Source of the DNA: Cepaea nemoralis
Lineage: Eukaryota > Mollusca > Gastropoda > Stylommatophora > Helicidae
Assembly (NCBI GenBank): GCA_014155875.1
Contig: JACEFZ010011719.1
Span: 213,501-277,500, forward strand
Length of the DNA: 64,000 bases
Direction of reading: 5' to 3'
Of the stretch, positions 46,498 through 55,362 are shown piece by piece; position 1 is the stretch's first letter, and every line of letters starts with the position of its first letter. Under the pieces are notes generated by a model. It made no database searches. It was not told where the DNA came from and worked only from the letters and a program-made list of their open reading frames with translations. The position numbers and the translations under genes are program-made.

Positions 46498-46806
46498 GAG
46501 GGTAAGTTAATAAGTAAGTCACAAATGGCTGTAGAAAAATAACTAACTATGATAACAACTTGAAACGAGTTTATTTTTATAGATGCATTGTCCCTTTATT
46601 TCTCAACATAATTTCCACCAGCATTGATGCATTTATCCCATCGTTTTATCAGTCCTCCCAAACTGCGTGCTCTGTTTTCTAAACCACGTTTTCACTTCAC
46701 ATTCAACTTCAGCGTCATTCACGAAATGTCTCCCGCCAAGGTGGGATTTCAGTGAACTTATCCCCTATCGATTCCCTGTAAAGCGGTGCATAGTTGGGTA
46801 GAAAAT
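46498..46806 (-). mobile_element. Mariner 3' part and associated repeat
   Basis: Terminal repeat CGAGGGTAAGTTAATAAGTA at 46498 directly after TA, then the reverse complement of the mariner transposase end (same as 30287-30510). From about 46690 it continues into the block CACATTCAACTTC...GGGTAGAAAATGT, which also flanks the MITE at 12.9 kb. Confidence 0.7.
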
Positions 46807-46807
46807 G

Positions 46808-46977
46808 TTACGAGGGTGAGTCAATAAGTAAGTCACACAGTTCTGTGGGATGGCAGGTAAATGAATACAAGGCACGCAATTCTATGCAGCCGGTTTGGGA
46901 GGAGTGATAAAACGATGTGATAAGTGCATCAATGTTGGTGGAAATTATGTTGAGAAATAAAGGGACAATGTGACATA
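46808..46977 (+). mobile_element. Mariner MITE, 3'-truncated
   Basis: TA then CGAGGGTGAGTCAATAAGTA, a short 5' piece, and after an internal deletion the transposase end (GTGCATCAATGTTGGTGGAA) in plus orientation. Same internal junction as the 12659-12906 MITE. The 3' TIR is missing where it meets the LINE. Confidence 0.68.
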
Positions 46978-49385
46978 ATTGTTAAACCAAATTCAGAACA
47001 AGCATTGGAGAATGCAATTAGTAGACGTTGTAATTCTTCCTCAGAGTAGGTCGTAATTGCAGTATCATTTGCAAAAAAGCATCTCTCTGATCAGTACCCT
47101 CCTAATTTTGGTCTTGGCCTTCAATCTCTGAGCATTATAGAGGCCGCCATCTGAGCATGAGTGAATGTATATACCGGCATCCTGATCACGAAAGGCATAT
47201 TTCAGTAGAAGTGAAAAGTATATTCCAAAGAGGGTGGAGGATAGTACACAACCATGCTTAACTCCACTCTTGATTTCAAACTCTTCTGAAGTTGCACCAT
47301 CAAACTTGATTATACCTTTCATGCCTGCGTGGAACGATTCCACAATGGACAGAAGAGTTGGTGGGCAGCCAATCTTCTTTAGTGCCTTGAACAGACCCTC
47401 ACGGCTGACCACATCAAATGCCTTTGTGAGGTCGATGAAGGCAATAAACAGTGACTGATGTTGTTCCCGGCATTTTTCTTGTATCTGTCGCAATGAGAAT
47501 ATCATATCAATGGTAGACCGGTTCTGTCGGAAGCCGCACTGTGATTCGGGGTAGACTTGATCTCCTAGGACTTGAAGTCTGCGCAGAACAATTCTGGCAA
47601 ATACTTTCCCAACAATACACAGAAGTGAGATACTCCTATAGTTGTTACAGTCGCTGCGATCGCCATTGTTCTTGAACAATGTTATAATGTTTGAATGTTT
47701 GAAATCCTGTGAGACTTGTCCTTCTCGCCAGCATAGCTCTATTAGCTGGTGGATCTTTAGAATAAGTGTGTCTTGCCCACTCCTGATAACTTTATTGGAA
47801 TCCCATACTTACCTACTGTTCCTTATCTGTTATGATTTCTCCAGTCAAAGTTTTCAATGGTGCACTTCTTTTGATTGTTGGACCACAGGCTTTCTTCATC
47901 CCTTCATACATGCATCTTAAGTTTCCCTTATCACTTGCATTTTGAATGGACTCACATAACTTGATCTAATAGTCATTTGCACACTGCCTGGCAGCCTTGT
48001 CCACTTCCCTCTTAGCTTGCTTCAGCTCACTGAGAGTGTTACGCGTTGTTCTTTCCTTGTTTCTTAAGAGAAAAAATTTTGTTGCGTATCCCTTACGGGA
48101 TGTTGCAGTCAACACCAGCATTTTCAGCTGCTATTGATGTCCTAGGCAAGTGTTACGTTCAGTAGTTTGCCATTGCTTTCTGAACGACCGGCTCCTATAC
48201 CTTTTTCGAAAAAAACCCAGCACCGCCGTGTTTCTAACCCAGGTATACGAGCTCACAAACCGCGTTCGCAAGCCCTTAGCCACAGATACCGGCTTAAGTT
48301 CTTAAGAGAGCAATCTTCTTTTTATCAATCAATGTCTGCAATTTCTGGCTGTTTGCCGCAAACCAGTCCTGCATCTTATGATCCACAATGCCGTAAACCC
48401 CTACCGCTGTTTTAAAAAGCGTTTCCTTAAGTTTACCCCACTTTTCACTTACTGTACAATTTTCTGAAGTATCAGTGAAAGCGTCTTCAAGTTGCTGTTG
48501 AAACTCAAAGCACTTTTCAGGACCGTGAGTTTTAATAACATTAATCCTGGGGCTAGATTTGTGTTTTGCTGTGTAGATTATCTTTGGTCTCAATCTAACC
48601 CTTGCAACAACAAAAGAATGATCCGTATCACAGTCAGCACTGTGGTAACTTCGAGCTAATAATGTATGGTTCAGATGTTGTCTCCGTGTGATGATGAATT
48701 CCATCTGATGCCAATGGCCGGATCTTGGGTGTTTCCATGTGACCTTATGCAGCTCTTTTGTTTTAGAAATAGAGTTTGTAATACATAGGTCATTTCTGGT
48801 GCAATGCTCCAGCAGCCTTTGCCCATTTTCATTCATGCGACCGATGTTGTATTTTCCAAGGCACACTGGCCATGAACTCGGAACTCGAGTCCTTACCCAC
48901 ACGAGCATCGAAATCATCGAGCATATAAATATAGTCGGATTTTGGAACTGCCTTGATCACAGAGTCTAACTCCTCATAGAACGAATCCTTCACATCATCA
49001 GATGAATCGAGGGTCGGTGCATATGCAGTGATAATGGTGGCGAAACCACAAGAGGTTGCCAAGCGCAGGGATAATAGTCTTTCATTACCTCCAGCTAGAA
49101 TTTCAATCATTCCCAGTAGCGAATTCTTCACTGCAAAGCAAACACCATGTTGCCTTTTTTTCTGCCTGCCCTCTACCCTTCCAAAAAAAAGGGTGTAATT
49201 GTTTTCCCTGAATGACCCTTTCTCAGCGAGGCGAGTCTCCTGTGGGCCAGCAATATCAATGTTAAGACGATTGAGTTCGGCATCAATCACAGCCGTTTTT
49301 CTCGCATCGTCCATTTTCGTCAAGTCAGTGGAAAATCCTGGATACATGTTTCATAATTACCAGGTTGCAAGCCTCAGCTTGAGGT
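46978..49385 (-). pseudogene. LINE with AP-endonuclease and reverse transcriptase (second LINE family)
   Basis: Minus strand. The coding start is near 49385 (LRLATW... in pieces) with the endonuclease frame 49347-48829: LNRLNIDIAGPQETRLAEKG (catalytic QET), NNYTLFFGRVEG, YMLDDFDARVGKDSS (usual GDFNARVG, here altered). After a shift, 48917-48294: NDLCITNSISKTKEL, TWKHPRSGHWHQMEFIITRR, DCDTDHSFVVARVR (DTDH for the SDH motif). The linker is split by a SINE (48072-48298). RT 47679-47065: NNYRSISLLC, CGFRQNRSTIDMIFSLRQ, FIDLTKAFDVVSR, KHGCVLSSTLFGIYFSLL. It breaks just before motif C, where the FADD box is FAND after a frameshift. Same family as 7675-9190. 3' truncated next to a mariner MITE. Confidence 0.86.
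48072..48298 (-). mobile_element. SINE family A copy 3 with 11-bp TSD
   Basis: Flanked by TTCTTAAGAGA on both sides (48061-48071 and 48299-48309). In reverse complement the head has a box-A-like TGGCTAAGGGCTTG and a box-B-like GGGTTAGAAAC about 36 bp on. The body is as in the other copies. Inserted in the linker of the LINE. Confidence 0.88.
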
Positions 49386-49689
49386 TTCTATTTTTTTCTT
49401 TTTTTTATTAGTACCTTGTGCATTGGTTTTACAGCCTGCGATTAAGATTTTGTCCTAGCCTCTAGCACCCATTGAGGTAGGCAGGCTGTGGCGGATCAGC
49501 ACCCAATTGGCCAGTGGTTGCCCAGCTTGAGGCGGGCGGTAGCTGATCAGTGACACCTGTAGGTGTCTCCCACCGTCAGAGGCAACCCGTGGCGCCCCAT
49601 GTCTCCTCCAATTGACAGGGACTTATAACCCGTAACAGTTGCCTCTCGCTTTGATTCCGAGACCGGTTAAGACCAGGGATGGAGTTATT
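49386..49689 (-). mobile_element. Probable 5' untranslated part of the LINE or another repeat
   Basis: GC-richer block (TGAGGCGGGCGGTAGCTGAT, CCGTCAGAGGCAACCCGTGG) between the LINE coding start and repeat family B. No ORF. Assignment is positional. Confidence 0.35.
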
Positions 49690-50150
49690 GCCTCTCCATA
49701 GCACAAAGCCTGGGCTAAAATATAGAGATCATGTGTTGCCCATGCAGCATGATCCCTCTCTCGGCCTGCCTAGTTCACTCCAGAGGAAAGGTAAAACCTC
49801 TACATCTGGAACAAGACAAGCTGCAGAAGCTGCCAGATCAGCAAAGCAATGCTCTAACTGTCCGCCTGTCGGAGCTTCGATCCTAGACCAGCCGCCAACC
49901 AAGGCTTAGGGCCTGATCTGCCCTGCCATGACATTTTGTCTTTAGCTTGCATTTCCTCGCACCAGGGTAAGGCTTGTACCCTCCCAATTGCGCTCTTCCG
50001 CCCGAAGCCGTTGGCACAATGTGGGGTGTCGGGTTTGGTAAGCGCCGCCCAACATTCGGCGCTAACAGAAAGCAGGTAGTACCGTCTACTGTCATACGGT
50101 AGCTCAGTCATATCTGACTAAGACCTGACATCTCCCTGTGAATATAAAGT
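49690..50150 (+). mobile_element. Dispersed repeat family B copy 2
   Basis: Matches 27940-28300 (GTGTTGCCCATGCAGCATGA, CAGATCAGCAAAGCAATGCT, CTTCGATCCTAGACCAGC) and extends further right. A minus-strand frame (50111-49854) is open but unrecognised. Confidence 0.65.
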
Positions 50151-50174
50151 GACAAAAATTGTCCCCTATGAATA

Positions 50175-50385
50175 TAAGTTAGTTGCATTTCCTGTACAGA
50201 TCGGCGCAGTCAACATCAGCAATCTGTGGCTGTTCATGATTTCTTGACAAGTTTACGTTCAGTAGTTTGCTATTGCTTTCTGAACGACCAGCACTCATTC
50301 CAGTTTATGAAAATCAATGCAAGGTGGTCTGCTGCCAAATAGAGCGCAGCTGTGTTTAGAACGTGATATGCAGGATTATGAATTT
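50175..50385 (-). mobile_element. SINE family A copy 4
   Basis: TTGCATTTCCTGTACAG, GTTCAGTAGTTTGCTATTGC, TGAACGACCAGCACTCATTC, GGTGGTCTGCTGCCAAAT: close to copy 1. Followed by short units of AATATAAAGTGATA..AATTGTCCC (50390-50490). Confidence 0.65.
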
Positions 50386-50797
50386 ATGAATATCAAGTGA
50401 TACAAATTGTCCCCTGTAAATATAAAGTGATATCAATTGTCCCAGTGAATATTTAGTGATGCTAATTGTTAACCGTGAATACCTAGTGATACTAACCTTC
50501 AAATAATGTTACAACAATAATTGTAGAACTGTACACCATTAATTTAACATAAACAATCTTGAAATTATTACAACACTAAGCAATAATTTTATAAATGTCC
50601 GTAAGCTTAGAGATAGTCTACTTGGAGAGCACATGGGAATCATTCAGTAGGTCTTGAGGTCCAGAGAGTAATCAGATGGTTAGCTTACACTGAATGTTTC
50701 TGCCTTCGTCATGGCACCCCGCGAATCATGATTTACGTTACTTGCATGTTCTTGGCAGTTCGTCACAATCAACGCTAGCAATTTGGTTCTTTGTGTT

Positions 50798-53219
50798 TGT
50801 GGCATAACGCAGCCAACATTATTCATCTTATCAACAAATGCCGCAAAAAGAGGAAACAACATTAAAAGAAATTGACTTCACAAACGCAATTGGAGATTGG
50901 GACGCAAAACTTAACATCGAAACTGGAACTGAACAAGTGACAAATGACGTGGATTCTTGGAAGGATTTCATCAGACCAAGCTCGGAAAATCATTGGATGA
51001 AAAAACCACCTGACCCGCCTTCGCGCCAGTGCATAATTAACATATATCCCCATTTCATCAGAAATGTTAATCAGCCGCACTTTTGTCTGAATTCGCTCCA
51101 TGGACGGAGGTGAGAAGAGTGTGTGATCAAAAATTCAATGGACAAGGCAAAAGTCTGGATCCGAGGTACGTTTGTTAGCCCTTGATTAGACTAAGAACCC
51201 GATGTATCAAGTGTCAAGTAACGTAAACCCATGTTTGTGATGTCAATTGAAATGTATGATTATTAATTAAAACCTCAGAAATGTAAAAATGCTCGACTGT
51301 AGATTCTAATGACGCAAAGCCATTCCCGGCCAGAATATTCTCTTCGATGAAACTGCCACCTCTGATATTCTTAAAGATAATTATTAACTTTAAGAAGTGC
51401 ATTACACTATTACATTCTATTCTAAACAACTGTGAGAAGTGATGATTCGAAAGCAATCTTGTGCATTTCACCAGAAACATTGTAAAGATGCTATCACTGT
51501 CTACAGCTGAAATGACAGTTCGTGTACTAGAACAAGTGCCTTGTTCTAAAACAGACTTATCTATGCCTATTTACAATCTAGAAAGCTGAAAGTGAAATCA
51601 ATCTTTCCTTTCTCCTTTGTCTATAGAAATAATAGGGTTTGGCGAAATAAATATTTATATTTATGTCAAATTTAATTAGATAAGAGCACTTAGGAACTGC
51701 AATACATGAGAAAGTGTGCTTCGCGGAACACCATCACGCGAAGTGAACTTAACTCATTACTCAACATAACTTAAAAACACAACACCACTCATCACCACAC
51801 AACACAACACTCAACATCACAACAACAACAGGTAATGGAAGAGAGTTATTAGACACAAGAAGAAGAAGTAGTTAATTGGGAAAACACAGAGAATTATTTA
51901 TACACATTGTGAACACCATTGAGTAGAAGAAATGTTATAAATGTATGTCATTTATTTACATGCATCTTGACACCTTCTCACTCTTGTCATTGTCTCACTG
52001 TACACGTTCACTGACCCCAGGTCAAATGAAGATTTACATACAGCAGGAACAAGTTGATACAAGGCGTACACAGTGTGATAAACTCTGACCACCCCAAATT
52101 AACCCAACACTAGCTTAGAGAGAAAAAGAGGGGGAGGGGAACTAGTTCCTACTTCAGGAATTTAGGTTCTTTTACCTACTTTTAAAAGATTGTATTGGTA
52201 GGATTGTATATATTTATGTGAATACTCATCAGTGATCTTGGTGGCTACATACCAACAACCACCCAACACATCAGCAAACTAACCACCTAAATCAGACCTG
52301 AGAGAGGGAAGCCGAGAGAAGAGATGAACCACAAGTGAGATGGAGGATGACTTCGCTATGAGCAGAGCATGGGGAGGCCTTCAGTGGAGCTATACGGGCA
52401 GACCTGACGTGGATCCATCAGTCAATGGACCCTGGCTTACCTAATCTTCCAGTCACCAGGTTACATTTTCCTTGGTCGAACCCACACCCAATTTCAGGAA
52501 AAACTGATAATGTTTATGGTTGAGACACCACTATCATACTTAATATGTACAACATCAAAATGTTTACTATGTTTTCACACTTGTTGACATCTCATATATT
52601 GATGCTTGTTATTGATTGTCTGGGACAATGGTCCAATGTGCAACTGTTCTATTACTTTGTGTAAATCACAATAGAGATGTATGTACTGACCAGAAGGCTC
52701 AGGCCAGTCAATAAATGATTAACATGAATTGACCTTCTGTTAATTTGTCAAGTTCAAACCTATCTGTGTCAACAACTTCTTTGTGCATCATGTTGTCAAA
52801 ATCTAATGTGATTGATTATGTGTTTGATTGTTAAAAGATAAATTAACTCATAATGACTTACTAAAGGGGGAAATAAAAGACTCTATACCTATCAACTGCT
52901 CAACATCCATGTTTTCTTCATCTAAATCAGGCTGAGAAAATTCTCCTGACTTTCCTCAGATTTGATAAACTAAAAGGGGGCTCCAGAGCTAAAGAATCAT
53001 TGGAGAAGGGGCAGATTCCCAATTAGTAAATTACCATTCTTACCAGGGCCATAATCTATATCTCCTAGACAATACTTAACAAAACGAGGCCTGCAGATAA
53101 CTCAAGGTTCATATTCTGGGGTTATTGAAGATAGAAGAGGATGGGGCTCTACATCTTTTGTTAGAGATGGGGCATGCACTACAGTGATCTCCCACTCCCT
53201 TCAAAAATATATGACATAT
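50798..53219 (+). repeat. 5' LTR (2.42 kb) of Ty3/Gypsy element
   Basis: Direct repeat of 58339-60747. Begins TGTGGCATAACGCAGCC and ends TATATGACATAT. A TG...CA boundary falls at 53216, with three further shared bases. The two copies differ by 3 substitutions (near 50902-50903 and 50959) and 6 indels (1, 1, 1, 1, 11 and 2 bp), which account for the 13-bp length difference. It contains AATAAA (52709) and a TATATATTTATG stretch (52207) that could serve in transcription and polyadenylation. These roles are inferred. Confidence 0.95.
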
Positions 53220-53823
53220 TGTGGGCTAAGTCCTGGATGGTTCCCATATATTAACCTTTAAACAATCACCTAAAAATACATGAACACAGTTATCTTTAGA
53301 TTTTGAACATTGTCATTTTCTAGAATGTTTAACAGATACCATGTGGGGTATTGATTGACAGCCACATGATATGAATGACATTTATAGATAAATAAGATAG
53401 GTGACTGATCTTTACTCCTGGAGAAGGAGCCATGTTCATATATTGCTTCTACTTCAGAAAGAGGTGCTCCAGGTGAAATATATAGTGTGTATCTACTCTA
53501 CCAACACTACTTCTCTTCCAGAGAAGGTGTTCTATTCCTGTGAAGTCTGAACTTAACAGCATTTCATCAACCACCGGAAAATCTTATCCGTTGGGAAAAC
53601 TCTGTCTAATTTCAGATTCTTTTCTTTACTAGGAATTAATTGTGGTTACTTCAGTGCCTGCTGCCTTTGGCTTTTCCAGCATTGACAGACAGACATAACA
53701 TAGGGTGTTTTTAATATTGCACATGCTCTGTTGTATCTTTGCAGATCAGGGACTGACAAGCGTACGCGGATCAGACTAGCTGCAATTATATTGTTAATCA
53801 GAGCACAGCAATAAAATATAGAC
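53220..53823 (+). other. Leader between 5' LTR and gag
   Basis: 600 bp, no ORF of note. A primer-binding site should lie at the left: TGGGCTAAGTCCTGG starts at 53222, 2-5 nt after the LTR, and begins with the TGG complementary to a tRNA CCA end. The tRNA species is not identified. Confidence 0.5.
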
Positions 53824-55362
53824 ATGGCGGAAACTGCAAAGTTTAGAGCCCAAATAACAGAAACAGGTAGGGAATGCGGGTTAGATGGCCTTGAGCTAGC
53901 TAACTATGTTTCGGATGCATTTGACAAAAGGGAAAGACTGCAAGCTGAATTGGCTCTCAAAGAAAAACAGCTTCAGGCTGAATTGGCTGAGAAAGAAAAA
54001 CAGCTTCAGGCTGAATTGGCTGAGAGGGAAAAACAGTTTCAAGCAGAATTGGAGGAGAAAGAGAAACGATTTCAAGCAGAATTGGAGGAGAAAGAGAAAC
54101 GACTACAGGCTGAAATGGAAGATAAGGAGAGAGAGCGTCAACACCAACTGGAGTTGAGGAGAATGGAGATTGAAGTGGAGATCCGGAGAATAGAGAAAGG
54201 GAGTGGTCCTACACCCTCAACCTCATCAGGATCGCCAGTGACAGAACCACCTCACGTCTCTCAACTTAATTCAGGAGCTATGTCATTTCCTCTGGACCCC
54301 TTTAATGAACAGACTGACCACATCGAAGGATTTTTATCACGCTTCGAGGCAATGGCTGTCAGCTGTGGGCTTGAAGAGAGTAGATGGGCGACGAAGTTAG
54401 CGCAAGCCTTAAGATCCACGGCGTATGAAGTGTTCTCAAGACTCACTAGAGAGGAACAACAGAACTACACAACACTTAAGACGGCACTCTTGAGCCGATT
54501 CGAAGTGGACGCCGAATCTTATAAACTCAGGTTCAAAGCCGCAAGGAAGGAACCGGGTGAGAGCTACGCACAGCTAGTCGAAAGACTGAAGTCATACATA
54601 CAAAGATGGACTTGCTTGGGAGGATTTGAGGAAAATTATGAAGGACTCCGTGAAATGATTATCATTGATCAGATCAAGGGGAAAATGCAGAACGAAATGA
54701 AGGCATTCCTAACCCAAAACGGGGCTGACCGCCTGGAAACTATAATCATCCTGGCAGAGAGATTTGAGAAATCTCAAAAGGAGATGGGAGGAAAGGGACG
54801 TTCGAACAACACCCCCTCTCAAAACAAAACTCCACAGCCAAAAGAGGGTGAAAACACTGTAGCCACCGGGAAAAAGGGGAAATCCCCGAAAAACACTCAA
54901 CACTCAGTCCAAACAGCGCCGAAGGAGGACAAACCATTCTGTACCCATTGCAAAATTAAAGGTCACACATTTCAGAGTTGCAGAAAGAAGCCACCTCCAC
55001 ACACAGCGGCATGTTTGGCCAACCGAAAAGAGAGAAAAGTGAGCACTGGTGAAACGTCCAAACAGACACCTCATCAAGACACATCATCTCGTATTCCGGT
55101 TGTAGAATCCATCTTGCTAAATGGATTCCAAACGACCTGTTTATATGATACTGGATTATCATATGACTGTGTTGTTTCATCATCCTTGGTTCACCCTGAA
55201 CAGGTGACAGAGGAAATAGTGGAATTGCAGGGACCACTGAAGAGTTCAACAAATATGTCTCTTCCAGTGGCAAAAGTGAACATAGCCTCGCGGTATGTCA
55301 CCGGGACGATCAAGGCAGCAATCTTGGACGATCCGATATATCCTGTAATCCTCGGGCTGTAG
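53824..55362 (+). CDS. gag: Gag-protease polyprotein of the LTR retrotransposon
   Basis: 512 residues from ATG 53824, no internal stops. Residues about 37-105 are a charged coiled coil of six 11-residue repeats (LQAELAEKEKQ type). Residues 170-330 form a retrotransposon Gag capsid-like domain (FEAMAVSCGLEESRWATKLA, ESYAQLVERLKSYIQRW). A single CCHC zinc knuckle CTHCKIKGHTFQSC lies at 373-386 for RNA binding. The C-terminus carries an aspartic protease core with D442-T-G (LYDTGLSYD) and the second strand region DDPIYPVILG, where the frame stops at 55360-55362. The usual protease ends with a G-N-x-P-G segment, so the protease end probably comes from the pol frame. Gag assembles the particle; protease matures it. 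Confidence 0.9.
   Translation: MAETAKFRAQITETGRECGLDGLELANYVSDAFDKRERLQAELALKEKQLQAELAEKEKQLQAELAEREKQFQAELEEKEKRFQAELEEKEKRLQAEMEDKERERQHQLELRRMEIEVEIRRIEKGSGPTPSTSSGSPVTEPPHVSQLNSGAMSFPLDPFNEQTDHIEGFLSRFEAMAVSCGLEESRWATKLAQALRSTAYEVFSRLTREEQQNYTTLKTALLSRFEVDAESYKLRFKAARKEPGESYAQLVERLKSYIQRWTCLGGFEENYEGLREMIIIDQIKGKMQNEMKAFLTQNGADRLETIIILAERFEKSQKEMGGKGRSNNTPSQNKTPQPKEGENTVATGKKGKSPKNTQHSVQTAPKEDKPFCTHCKIKGHTFQSCRKKPPPHTAACLANRKERKVSTGETSKQTPHQDTSSRIPVVESILLNGFQTTCLYDTGLSYDCVVSSSLVHPEQVTEEIVELQGPLKSSTNMSLPVAKVNIASRYVTGTIKAAILDDPIYPVILGL

Noticed and set aside
51214..51480. 88-residue frame inside the LTR as an accessory gene
   Set aside because: It occurs in both LTR copies but is altered by the single-base indel near 51234 versus 58776. 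No motif seen, so it is treated as chance.
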